Positions 56,301-64,000 of a DNA stretch of 64,000 nt are shown here, piece by piece. How positions within the stretch are numbered: position 1 is the first letter of the stretch; each line of letters starts with the position of its first letter. Made by a program: the position numbers and the translations under genes. This stretch comes from Methylorubrum populi (GTDB lineage Bacteria > Pseudomonadota > Alphaproteobacteria > Rhizobiales > Beijerinckiaceae). The notes under the pieces are model-generated. The model was given only the letters and a program-made list of their open reading frames with translations. It was not told the DNA's origin and did no database searches. The stretch lies in assembly GCA_036946625.1 (NCBI GenBank), contig JAQIIU010000002.1:1116001-1180000 (forward strand), in the 5' to 3' direction.

Positions 56301-57883
56301 TGAACGTGCTGCCGCTGCGCGCCGCGCTCCACGACGCACCGAGCTTCGGCCGCCTGGTGGAGCGCGTGCGCGAGGATGCGCTCGCGGCCTTCGACCACGC
56401 GCTTCTGCCCTTCGACCGGATCGTCGACGCGCTGAAGGTTCCGCGCGACCGCAGCCGGCCCCCGCTGGTCCAGGCCTTGTTCGTGATGCAGAGCGCGCCG
56501 CCCGGCGACTTCGCGGTTGCCGGGATTTCGGCCCGCCTGCAGCCCGCATCGGCACAGGCGTCCAAGTTCGAGACCGCCCTGTTCCTCGATGCGCCGTCGC
56601 CCGAGGGGACGGTCGCGGTCGAGTGGGTCTACGCCACCGCCCTGTTCCGTCCGGAGCGGGTGGCGCGCTGGGCGGACGCCTTCGTGAACCTGCTCGAACA
56701 GGCCTCGCGATCCCCCGACATGCCCGTCCACGCCATCCCGCTGCCCAGCCTGGAGGAACCTGCCATGCCGGATCCCGTCCTGCCCGATCCCGCCTTGCCG
56801 CGTGCCGCCGACCGCCTCGGCGCCAAGCTCGACAAGCTCAAGGGATTGAAGTCCGGAGGGGCGGCCGCGTCCGCGCCGCCCCGCGCGCCGGCGCGGCTCT
56901 CCGCCCTGACGCCCGGCGGCGCCTTCCCGCTGGTGATCGAGCCGCCTTCCGCCGACATCGATCCGGCCGCCTGGGCCGCGCGCGAGCGCGGCTGGGTCGA
57001 GGACAAGCTGCGCCACCATGCCGGCCTGCTGTTTCGCGGCTTCGGCATCGCGACCCCGCAGGAATTCGAAGCCTTCGCCGAGGCGCTGCATCCCGGGCTC
57101 TACGGCGGCTACGGCGACCTGCCGAAGAACGAGGGCGGCCGGAACACCTATCGCTCGACGCCCTACCCTGAGCGCGAGATGATCCTCTACCACAACGAGA
57201 GCAGCCACCTGCACGCGTGGCCGCGCAAGCAGTGGTTCTTCTGCCAGGAACCGTCGCCGGTCGGCGGCGCGACGCCGATCGTCGATTGCCGGGAGATGTA
57301 CCGCCGGCTCCCGGCCGAACTCGCCGCGCGCTTCGAGCGCCTCGGGCTGATCTACGTCCGCACGTTCACCGAGCGCTTCGACGTCGACTGGCGCCGGTTC
57401 TTCCATACGGAGGATCGGGCGCAGGTCGAGGCGCGCTGCCGCGCGGAGGGCGTGGACTTCGACTGGCTCGACGACAACACGCTCCAGACCCGCACGCGCT
57501 GCCCGGCGGTGATCGTGCACCCGCTGACGGGCGAGAAGTCCTTCTTCAATCAGGTGCAACTGCATCACACGCGCTGCCTCGACCCCGATCTGCGGGCCGA
57601 TCTGCTCGGCCTCGTCGGACCCCGGCGCATGCCGCGCGACGTGCTCTACGGCGACGGCAGCCCGATCGAGGACGCGGTGATGGACGAACTCGGCCGGCTC
57701 TACGAAGCCTGCGCCGTGCGCTTCGACTGGCACCGCGGCGACGTGGCGATGCTCGACAACATGCTCGCCGCGCATGCCCGAGACCCGTTCGAGGGCCCGC
57801 GCCGGATCGTCGTCGCCATGGGCGACATGACGGCGCGCGCGGCCGTCGCGGGCGTGAACGCGCCGAACGGCGGCCTGCGATGA
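53372..57883 (+). CDS. NRPS 1: FAAL - carrier - condensation - TauD hydroxylase
   Basis: 1503 residues. Residues ~1-590 are a fatty acyl-AMP ligase (FLQYTSGSTSAPKG near 180, SWLPLYHDMGLI near 222, VIILRGQNVYPQDVE near 466). A carrier domain has LGGHSLLAVRA with the pantetheine Ser at 628. A condensation domain (~690-1120) has intact HHLIGDGW at 821-828. A low-complexity linker (~1130-1180) leads to a TauD/TfdA domain (~1185-1490) with HNE at 1274-1276 and the distal His at 1468. The condensation domain would join a fatty acyl group to the amino acid held by the next protein. No adenylation domain is present. The dioxygenase is of the aspartate beta-hydroxylase type. Confidence 0.93.
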   Translation: MNLHLADPGTLADLPAPDVAAALRERAAGAGDRVALRFLADGRTVSQTLDFRALDRRSRALAARLQATAAPGERALIALHSGPDYVAAFFGCLYAGVVAVPSYPPELRHPHHAARLSLMIADMEPRHVLTDTANREAVEETCRATCLADVRVRILCVDTVDAAEAEGWRPAPCAPDDLAFLQYTSGSTSAPKGVEVTHANLVENLRWLQEVFAVRADDVFVSWLPLYHDMGLILGMLLPVVSGRPLVLMSPQRFLARPAAWLDAIGTHRGTISAAPDFAFRLCCDRIGPSILERLDLSSWRHVCSGAEPIRHGTLMRFAETFAPAGLTPDVLHPGYGLAEATLIATSKPRASMWRALRVSRQALAEDRVVVDEDGILLVSSGQPVRPGTLRIVDPRTLEDCPPGRVGEILLSGPCIARGYWKNAEATRTTFLRQSGETWLRTGDLGFLDADDLYVTGRRKDVIILRGQNVYPQDVEQALEAAVPALRKGRVSAFAVETRAGEGVGIAAEIGRGTRAEAEAVAAAVDGVLAEVLHEPAALVALLEPGALPKTTSGKLQRSACLPRLDSGELVPLHLYRRESAVAAGAGAAADEPPRTATERRLLGIVADLLGLDAIGRRANFLELGGHSLLAVRAVERIRAEFGVAASLRDLFAAWSLADLAARIETMPPASTALPALDRLPAGAPQRLSRAQQRLWLAERLGEEAGRAAYVMTGQIRLEGPLSSEAFAAALRAVAARHEILRTAYPEAEDGLPMVRTVPGIVLDIPVIDLSGLAPVEREARLAEAEAAEACTPFDLASAPLLRARLFRLAPESHSLVLAMHHLIGDGWSFGVLLADLGAGYRAATDGASSPHPPLPLQYGDYAVWQHRAVERIGAVETAFWRRHLDGTPHRLSLPADFPRPPVLPVSGASRRLVLPAPLVARLSALGRARGATLFMTLLAGFQALLHRLSGAERFVVGTDHAGRPLPELEGLIGFFVNVLPLRAALHDAPSFGRLVERVREDALAAFDHALLPFDRIVDALKVPRDRSRPPLVQALFVMQSAPPGDFAVAGISARLQPASAQASKFETALFLDAPSPEGTVAVEWVYATALFRPERVARWADAFVNLLEQASRSPDMPVHAIPLPSLEEPAMPDPVLPDPALPRAADRLGAKLDKLKGLKSGGAAASAPPRAPARLSALTPGGAFPLVIEPPSADIDPAAWAARERGWVEDKLRHHAGLLFRGFGIATPQEFEAFAEALHPGLYGGYGDLPKNEGGRNTYRSTPYPEREMILYHNESSHLHAWPRKQWFFCQEPSPVGGATPIVDCREMYRRLPAELAARFERLGLIYVRTFTERFDVDWRRFFHTEDRAQVEARCRAEGVDFDWLDDNTLQTRTRCPAVIVHPLTGEKSFFNQVQLHHTRCLDPDLRADLLGLVGPRRMPRDVLYGDGSPIEDAVMDELGRLYEACAVRFDWHRGDVAMLDNMLAAHARDPFEGPRRIVVAMGDMTARAAVAGVNAPNGGLR

Positions 57884-60800
57884 GCGGGCTCGGGCAAACG
57901 GTGTCCGTCGCGGAGCCCGGACGGGAAACCCGGGCGCTGACCCCGGAGCAGCGCGCCTGCCTCGCACCGGACGGCAGCGCCCCCGTCCTGCGCGCCACGA
58001 TCCCGCTCGCCGGAATCGACCCCGAGCGCCTGCGCGGCAGGCTCGACGCCCTGGCGGCCCGCCACGACATCCTGCGCACGGCCTTCCGCCCCGCGCCGGG
58101 CTTCCGCGGCCTGCGCCAGTCCGCGATCCTGCCGCCGACGATCCCGCTGACCGAGGGGGGCGATCCCGCCGGGGCGCTCGCGCCGGAGCGCGGCGTCACG
58201 CTGGCGGTCGCGCTCACGCCCGGCACGGACGGCGCTGCGCGGCTCGATCTCGCGGCGAGCGCCCTCGCGCTCGACCGCGGCAGCCTCGGCCGGCTGCTGC
58301 GCGAACTCGCCGACGCGCACGGCGTCGCCGCCGCCGCGGAGGATCCGCCGACCTACGCCGCCTACGCGGCATGGCGCGCCGAGGTCGCCGCCGACGATGC
58401 GGACGGCGAGGGCCGCGCCCACTGGCAGGCGCAACGCGGCGCTCAGGCACCGCTGCATCTCCCCTGCCGCCGCAGCGAGTCCGAGGCGGCGACGGCCCGC
58501 CCGATCCGCCTGGATCGGACGGCCGAGCCGGCTCTGGCGGGCGCCCTCGCGCAGGCCCTCGCCCGGGCGGATCTCGCCGCGTCCGGGGCGGAGGCCGTGC
58601 TTCAGGCGGCATGGTGGCTGCTGGTCAGCCGCCTCGCCGCGCGCTCCGAGATCCGCGTCGGCTGGCATCACGATTGCCGCCGCGACTACGACATCTTCGC
58701 GGGCACGCTCGGCGTCTTCGAGAAGACGCTGCCGCTCGCCCTGAGCCTGGTGCCGGAGGATAGCGTCGCCTCCTTGAGCGGGAGGCTCGCGAGGACGCTC
58801 GACGCGCATCGCGGCTTCCAGGAGCAATGCCCGCCGGACGAGGCCGGCACGGTCGGCTTCGCCCTCGGTCATGCGGACCGGCCGGACGGCGCGGTCCTCC
58901 CCGGCCCGGACCGCTTCGAACTCTGCCTCGAACCGAGCCTGGACGCGGACGGGCGGCTCGAGTCGCTGGTGCTGCATGCCGATGCGCGCCGCTACGACGA
59001 AGCCGCGCTGGCCTGCCTGCTCGGCCAGTACGCCGCGATCCTCGCACGCCTGACCGAGCACGCGCTCACGCCCTTCCCGGCCTATCCGATCCTCGGGGCC
59101 GCGGAGGAGGCGCGGCTCCTCGCCTTCGGCCGGCCGGGAGCGGCGGCGCTTCCCGAGGCGACCCTGCCGGCGCTGATCGCCGCGCACGCGAAGACGGCGC
59201 CGGACGCTCCGGCGCTGACGGACAGGGATGCGACGCTGAGCTACGCCGAACTGGAAGACCGCGTCGCCCGCCTCGGCGCACGGCTCGCGGCGCGCGGCGT
59301 CGGACCGGAACGGATCGTCGCGCTCGACATGCCGCGCTCGCCCGACCTCGTCGTGGCGATTCTCGGCGTCTGGCGCGCGGGCGGGGCGTACCTGCCGCTC
59401 GACCCGTCCTGGCCGCGGGCGCGGCGCGACCGGATCCTCGCGCTCGCCGAGCCCGTCCTCACGCTGACGGAAGCGGACTGCGACGAGACGGGAAGCGCGC
59501 GCCGCGCGGCCGATCCGGGGGATGCGGCGCGGATGGCCGCGGTGATCTTCACCTCCGGTTCGACCGGCACGCCGAAGGGCGTCGTCATCGAGCACGCGCA
59601 GGTGCGCGCCTACACCGAGGCGGTGATCGCGGCACTGGGGCTCGCGGAGAACCGCCGCTTCGCCCTGACCTCGACGGTGGCGGCCGACCTCGGCAACACC
59701 ATGCTGTTCGCGGCCCTGCGCCTCGGTGCATGCCTCGTCGTCGCCCGTGAGGACGAGATGGCCGACGGGCCGGCCTTCGCGCGGTTCTTGCGCGAGCGGG
59801 CCGTCGATTGCGCCAAGCTCGTGCCCTCGCACCTCGCCGCGCTCCTCGATACGGAGGCGCCCACGCTTCCGAAACACCTCGTGCTCGGGGGCGAGCCGAG
59901 TTCGGCCGCGCTGGTGGCCCGCATCCGCGCCATCGCGCCGGAGACGCGGATCGCCAACCATTACGGACCGACGGAGTGCTGCGTCGGCGTCATCGTGCAC
60001 GCGGTCGGGACTCAAGAGGCGGTGCCCCCCGAGGGCCTGCCGCTGACCCGGGTGCTCGCCGGCAGCGAGGCGGTGATCCTCGACGAAGAGGGCAGGCTCG
60101 CGCCGACCGGCATCGCCGGCATCCTGCACGTCGGCGGCGCCCAGCTCTGCCGCGGCTACCTGCCGTCCACCGCCGGCGAGGCGGCCGGCGACACACTCTT
60201 CGTGCCGAACCCGTTCGGTCCCGGGCGGCTCTACCGGACCGGCGACCGCGCCCGCTACCGCCCCGAGGGCGGGCTCGCGATCCTCGGCCGCGCCGACGAC
60301 CAGCTCAAGCTCAACGGGCACCGCGTCGAACCCGGCGAGGTCGAGGCGGCGCTCGCAGGCCTCGACGGCGTGTCTCAGGCGGCCGTCCGGGCCTGGACCC
60401 GCGAAGGCGGGGAGGCTCGGCTCGCAGCCTACGCGGTGGCTCCGGGCCGCGACGCGGACGACCTGCGCGCCCGGCTCGCCGAGCGCCTGCCCGCGCCGAT
60501 GCTGCCCGCCGCTTTCGTGCTGCTCGATGCGATGCCGCGCTTGGCCAACGGCAAGATCGATCGCGCCGCCCTGCCGGAGCCCGCGATCACGGCGGGGGGC
60601 TTCACGGCGCCGCGCACCGCGCTCGAAACGGTGCTGGCCGATGCGATGGCCGACCTGCTCAGGCGACCGCCCGGGACGATCGGCGCTCGGGACGACTTCT
60701 TCGAAGCCGGCGGCCACTCCCTGCTGGTCATCAAGCTGACGGCCCGGATCCGCAAGCTCCTCAGGATCGAGATCCAGCCGGGACTCGTCTTCGACCACCG

Positions 60801-60936
60801 CAGCCCGGCCGCGCTCGCGCTCGCGCTCGGCGCCCAGGCGGCGCCCGACGCGCTGGAGGAGACCGCCCGCCTCCGGCTCGAACTCGCCGCGATGAGCGAG
60901 GCCGAGCGCACGGCGCTCGCCGGGGACATCCGGTGA
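57880..60936 (+). CDS. NRPS 2: interface-like degenerate C domain - Asp adenylation - carrier
   Basis: 1018 residues. Residues ~15-430 have condensation-domain fold markers, but the HHxxxDG site reads ASALALDRG (~125-133): both histidines are gone. This fits the 'interface' domains known to recruit aspartate beta-hydroxylases to NRPSs. The adenylation domain (~440-930) has TSGSTGTPKG at 558. By alignment to PheA its specificity residues read D603, L604, T607, then K, V, G, H, V, G, K, one change from the aspartate code DLTKVGHIGK. The carrier Ser is 947 in GGHSLLVIK. ATGA overlaps link it to both neighbouring NRPS genes. Confidence 0.9.
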   Translation: MSGLGQTVSVAEPGRETRALTPEQRACLAPDGSAPVLRATIPLAGIDPERLRGRLDALAARHDILRTAFRPAPGFRGLRQSAILPPTIPLTEGGDPAGALAPERGVTLAVALTPGTDGAARLDLAASALALDRGSLGRLLRELADAHGVAAAAEDPPTYAAYAAWRAEVAADDADGEGRAHWQAQRGAQAPLHLPCRRSESEAATARPIRLDRTAEPALAGALAQALARADLAASGAEAVLQAAWWLLVSRLAARSEIRVGWHHDCRRDYDIFAGTLGVFEKTLPLALSLVPEDSVASLSGRLARTLDAHRGFQEQCPPDEAGTVGFALGHADRPDGAVLPGPDRFELCLEPSLDADGRLESLVLHADARRYDEAALACLLGQYAAILARLTEHALTPFPAYPILGAAEEARLLAFGRPGAAALPEATLPALIAAHAKTAPDAPALTDRDATLSYAELEDRVARLGARLAARGVGPERIVALDMPRSPDLVVAILGVWRAGGAYLPLDPSWPRARRDRILALAEPVLTLTEADCDETGSARRAADPGDAARMAAVIFTSGSTGTPKGVVIEHAQVRAYTEAVIAALGLAENRRFALTSTVAADLGNTMLFAALRLGACLVVAREDEMADGPAFARFLRERAVDCAKLVPSHLAALLDTEAPTLPKHLVLGGEPSSAALVARIRAIAPETRIANHYGPTECCVGVIVHAVGTQEAVPPEGLPLTRVLAGSEAVILDEEGRLAPTGIAGILHVGGAQLCRGYLPSTAGEAAGDTLFVPNPFGPGRLYRTGDRARYRPEGGLAILGRADDQLKLNGHRVEPGEVEAALAGLDGVSQAAVRAWTREGGEARLAAYAVAPGRDADDLRARLAERLPAPMLPAAFVLLDAMPRLANGKIDRAALPEPAITAGGFTAPRTALETVLADAMADLLRRPPGTIGARDDFFEAGGHSLLVIKLTARIRKLLRIEIQPGLVFDHRSPAALALALGAQAAPDALEETARLRLELAAMSEAERTALAGDIR

Positions 60937-63900
60937 TGCCGGAAAACCGCCTGCGGGACGACCGGCGCGCGGCGCTGGCGCGCCTTCTCGAAGAGGACGC
61001 CGCGGCGGACGACGCGATCCCGCGCCGCGCGGGCGACGGGCCGGCGCCGCTGTCCTTCCCGCAGAGCCGGCTCTGGTTCCTGCACCGCTACGATCCCGAC
61101 AACCCGGCCTACCACTCGGCACGCGCCTTCCGCCTGAGGGGAATCCTCGACGAGGCCGCCCTGGCCGCGGCGCTCTCCCGCCTGATCGAGCGCCACGACG
61201 CCCTGCGCACGGTGATCTCGGACGCCGACGGCGCGCCGCGGCAGCACGTGCTGCCGCCGGCCGATCTCGCGATCGCACGCTTCGCGGTCACGGACGACCC
61301 GGAGCGGGCCATCCGCGCCATCACCCGGAAACCCTTCGATCTCACCCGCGATCCGCCCCTGCGCGTCGCGCTGTCCGAGCCCGAGCCGGACGGGGTGCGC
61401 GTCCTCGTCCTGGTGCTGCATCACATCGCGGGCGACGCCTGGTCCTATGCCCATATCCTCGGCGACCTGACGCGGGCCTATCGCGGCGCGCTCGCGGACG
61501 ATGACCGGCGCGGGCCCCCGCTGCCGTCCCCGGCCCTGGCTTACGCCGACTACGCGCTCTGGCAGCGCGCGCGCATCGAGAGCGAAGGCGCGCAGGCCGC
61601 GCTGGCGCGCTGGCGGGCCTATCTCGGCCCGTCCGTGCCGGTGCTCGAACTCCCGGTCGACCGCCCGCGCGCTCCCCTCGGCGACCGGCCGGGCGGGCGC
61701 ATCGACTTCGCCGTCGATGCCGGACTCGCCGACGCGCTCACCCGCTTCTGCAGGGCGGAGGGCGCGACGCCCTTCGTCGTGCTGCTCGCAGCCTGGCAGA
61801 TCCTGCTCGGACGCCTGAGCGGTCAGACGGATTTCTGCGTCGGCGTGCCCAATGCCGGGCGCAACCGGCCGGAACTCCAGGATCTCGTCGGCTTCTTCGT
61901 CAACATGCAGGTCTATCGGGCCCGGCTCGATCCGGCCCTGAGCTTCCGCGATGTCTGCGCGAGGCTGCGCGGCGAGGCCATGGCCTTCCTGGCCGACGAC
62001 GACGTGCCCTTCGAGCGCCTGATCGCGGAGACGGACCTGTCGCGCGACCTGCGCCACACGCCCGTCTTCCAGTCCGCCTTCAATTTCCGGCCGGCGCGGG
62101 ACGCCGCCCCGCTCGTCCTCGACGGGGTGCGCGCCGAGCCTCTCGACGCCGACCCGATGAGCGCGAAGTTCGATCTGACCCTCGATGTCGCCGCCGGCCC
62201 CTCCGGCATCGACTGCCGGCTCGAATACGACGCCGGGCTGATCGAGGCGCGGACCGCCGCGCGCTGGCGCGGCCACTTTCTCACCCTGCTCGGCGCCTTG
62301 CTCGCCCGTCCCGGGCAAGCCCTCCGCGACGTGCAGATCCTCGGCCCGGCCGAGCGGGACGAACTCGACCGGCTGAACACGCCGCCCGCCGAGGACACGA
62401 CACCCGACCTCGTCGCGATGCTGGAGGCGCAGCGCGACGCACGGCCCGGGGCGCGGGCGATCGTGCATGCGGGCGGCACGGTGAGCCATGCCGAGCTGCA
62501 CGGGCGCGCGGACCGGCTGGCGGCGCGCCTGCGCGCGGCGGGCATCGGGCCGGAAACGCGCGTCGCGATCCTGCTGGAGCGCTCGCCCCTGCTGTTCGCG
62601 GCGATGCTCGCAGTGCTGAAGGCCGGCGGCGCCTTCATGCCGCTCGATCCCGGCCTGCCGCCCGACCGCCTCGGCTTCCTCCTGCGCGACGGCGCGCCCG
62701 CCCTGCTGCTGACGCAGGCGAGTCTCGCCGGGCCTCTCGACGGCTCCCGGCTGCCGACATGGCTGCTCGCGACGGACGAACCGGACGAGCCGGGCCCGAC
62801 GGCGGCTCTCCCCGCCACCGTCCCGCATCCCGAAAACCTCGCCTACCTGATCCACACCTCGGGCTCGACCGGCCGGCCCAAGGGCGTGGCCGTGGCGCGC
62901 GGGGCCCTGTCGATGCATGTCCGGGCGATCGTCCGACTCTACGCGATGCGTCCCGACGACCTCGAAGTGCAGGTCTCGGGGACCGGCTTCGACATCACGC
63001 AGGAGCGCTGGCTGGCGCCGCTCGCCGCAGGCGGCGCCGTCAGCCTGACGCCCGCACCCGGCATCGCGATGGAATCCTGGATCGCGCAGGCGCGTGCGGC
63101 GAAGGTCACCGTCGCCTTCCTGCCGCCGGCCTACGCCAACGCGCTGGTCGGCGCCCTGGCCGGATCGGGCACGCCGCTCCCGCTGCGGCTCTGCATCGTC
63201 GGCGGCGAGGCCTGGGGACGGCGCGCGGCCGCCCGCGCGGCCGCAGCGTTCCCCGGGACCGCGCTCGTCAACGCCTACGGGCCGACCGAGACGGTGATCG
63301 CGCCGCTCGCCTGGCCCCTCCGGGCGGGCGTGCTGGGCGAGGGACAGGCGCCGGACGGCGTCTCCACGCCGATCGGGTTCGCGGTCGGCGCGCGAACGGC
63401 CTGGGTGCTCGACGACGGCCCGCAACCGGTGCCGGTCGGCGTGGCGGGCGAGCTGTATCTCGGCGGCGCCGGCCTCGCACGCGGCTACCACGGACGCCCG
63501 GGCGCGACCGCCGAACGCTTCGTCCCGGACCCGTTCGGACCGCCCGGTTCGCGCCTCTACCGCACCGGCGACCGCGTCCGGCGCAGGACGGACGGCGCGC
63601 TGGAATTCCTCGGCCGCCTCGACGACCAAGTGAAGATCCGCGGTTTCCGCATCGAGCCCGGCGAGATCGCCGCGCGGCTCTCGGAGCATCCGGAGGTGAG
63701 CGCGGCGACGGTCGCCGCCCACGACGCGCCGGGCGGCCCGCGGCTCGTCGCCTACGTCGTGCCGGACGGCGCCGCGCCGGGCCGGGACGAACCGGCCTTC
63801 GCGCTGTCCGCGCCCCTGGAGACGGCCCTGCGCGCCCATCTCGCGGCGCACCTGCCCGACTACATGCTGCCCGCCCGCTTCGTCGGCCTCGCCCGCCTGC

Positions 63901-64000
63901 CCCTGACGGTGAACGGAAAGCTCGACCGCGCCGCATTGCCCGAACCGGATTGGGCCGCGACCGGAGCCGGCGATGCGGAAGGGCTGAGCGAGGCCGAGAC
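60936..64000 (+). CDS. NRPS 3: condensation - adenylation..., truncated by window end
   Basis: Open for at least 1021 residues with no stop before the edge. The condensation domain (~40-460) has FPQSRLWFLHRYDPDNPAYH and the catalytic site HHIAGDAW (His162, His163), where the usual Gly after Asp is Ala. The adenylation domain (~475-990) has HTSGSTGRPKG at ~640, YGPTETVIAPL, and YRTGDRVRRRTDG; it ends with NGKLDRAALPEP. Pocket residues read D686, I687, E690, then F, I, G, A, I, A, which I cannot assign confidently; N-hydroxyornithine or another residue would be possible. A carrier domain should follow. The start overlaps the previous stop by one base. Confidence 0.92.
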   Translation, partial: MPENRLRDDRRAALARLLEEDAAADDAIPRRAGDGPAPLSFPQSRLWFLHRYDPDNPAYHSARAFRLRGILDEAALAAALSRLIERHDALRTVISDADGAPRQHVLPPADLAIARFAVTDDPERAIRAITRKPFDLTRDPPLRVALSEPEPDGVRVLVLVLHHIAGDAWSYAHILGDLTRAYRGALADDDRRGPPLPSPALAYADYALWQRARIESEGAQAALARWRAYLGPSVPVLELPVDRPRAPLGDRPGGRIDFAVDAGLADALTRFCRAEGATPFVVLLAAWQILLGRLSGQTDFCVGVPNAGRNRPELQDLVGFFVNMQVYRARLDPALSFRDVCARLRGEAMAFLADDDVPFERLIAETDLSRDLRHTPVFQSAFNFRPARDAAPLVLDGVRAEPLDADPMSAKFDLTLDVAAGPSGIDCRLEYDAGLIEARTAARWRGHFLTLLGALLARPGQALRDVQILGPAERDELDRLNTPPAEDTTPDLVAMLEAQRDARPGARAIVHAGGTVSHAELHGRADRLAARLRAAGIGPETRVAILLERSPLLFAAMLAVLKAGGAFMPLDPGLPPDRLGFLLRDGAPALLLTQASLAGPLDGSRLPTWLLATDEPDEPGPTAALPATVPHPENLAYLIHTSGSTGRPKGVAVARGALSMHVRAIVRLYAMRPDDLEVQVSGTGFDITQERWLAPLAAGGAVSLTPAPGIAMESWIAQARAAKVTVAFLPPAYANALVGALAGSGTPLPLRLCIVGGEAWGRRAAARAAAAFPGTALVNAYGPTETVIAPLAWPLRAGVLGEGQAPDGVSTPIGFAVGARTAWVLDDGPQPVPVGVAGELYLGGAGLARGYHGRPGATAERFVPDPFGPPGSRLYRTGDRVRRRTDGALEFLGRLDDQVKIRGFRIEPGEIAARLSEHPEVSAATVAAHDAPGGPRLVAYVVPDGAAPGRDEPAFALSAPLETALRAHLAAHLPDYMLPARFVGLARLPLTVNGKLDRAALPEPDWAATGAGDAEGLSEAE

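Noticed and set aside
53207..63851. Very long minus-strand open frames (over 1000 codons) opposite the NRPS genes
   Set aside because: Composition is Arg/Gln/His-rich with no domains, while the plus strand encodes continuous NRPS motifs.

Overview
The window is chromosomal DNA of a very GC-rich alphaproteobacterium, most likely Methylobacterium/Methylorubrum. The strongest evidence is a set of ethylmalonyl-CoA pathway genes: crotonyl-CoA carboxylase/reductase (24092-25390), ethylmalonyl-CoA mutase (27617-29683), propionyl-CoA carboxylase beta (18117-19649) and the mutase-protecting GTPase MeaB (35829-36818). An ATP12 chaperone gene and several dispersed repeat families fit the same group. The genus call is inferred from gene content.

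Region 1 (1-9830) is an accessory scrapyard. It holds a Tn3-type transposase remnant, an IS481-type remnant, and an IS1182-family element (519-2238, 5-bp target duplication) inserted in an HK97-type portal gene. These are followed by a tail-chaperone-like gene, a prohead protease and an apparent in-frame fusion of a capsid-protein N-terminus to a tape-measure protein. Next come unrecognised small genes, a stretch with four copies of a 27-bp repeat and a perfect 18-bp inverted repeat, tRNA-Ser(CGA) and a frameshifted ISAs1-type remnant. No integrase, terminase or lysis gene is visible, so this is a decayed prophage.

Region 2 (9900-46660) is mainly core genome: rarA, an M32 carboxypeptidase, a YegD-like Hsp70, an RluC-type pseudouridine synthase, a HAD hydrolase, ATP12, pccB, tRNA-Val(CAC), a TetR regulator with a striking palindrome upstream, ilvC, a methyltransferase, ccr, catalase, ecm, trpS, leuD, pcp, meaB, an alpha/beta hydrolase, an L,D-transpeptidase, sbcD and sbcC. 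A MazE/MazF-type toxin-antitoxin pair separates sbcD from sbcC. Four repeat families occupy the gaps. They include a 217-bp MITE (three copies; two flank an IS4-type transposase, and one lies on a gene's stop codon), a roughly 160-bp palindromic repeat (three copies), a roughly 175-bp repeat (two copies) and a 110-bp repeat (two copies, one supplying the last codons of pcp). A peptidase S9 gene survives only as an internally deleted pseudogene.

Region 3 (46859-64000, running off the end) is a nonribosomal siderophore cluster. A divergent pair encodes an IucB-type acyltransferase and an ornithine/lysine N-hydroxylase. The opposite strand carries an MbtH protein, a thioesterase fused to an aspartate-beta-hydroxylase-like dioxygenase, a cyclic-peptide-type ABC exporter, and three NRPS genes: FAAL-carrier-condensation-dioxygenase; degenerate condensation ('interface')-adenylation-carrier; and condensation-adenylation, cut by the window edge. 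The second adenylation domain reads as aspartate-specific. Taken together this predicts a fatty-acylated peptide siderophore combining beta-hydroxyaspartate and hydroxamate iron ligands. A near-consensus Irr iron-control element lies in the divergent intergenic region. This cluster is the best candidate for an undescribed system.
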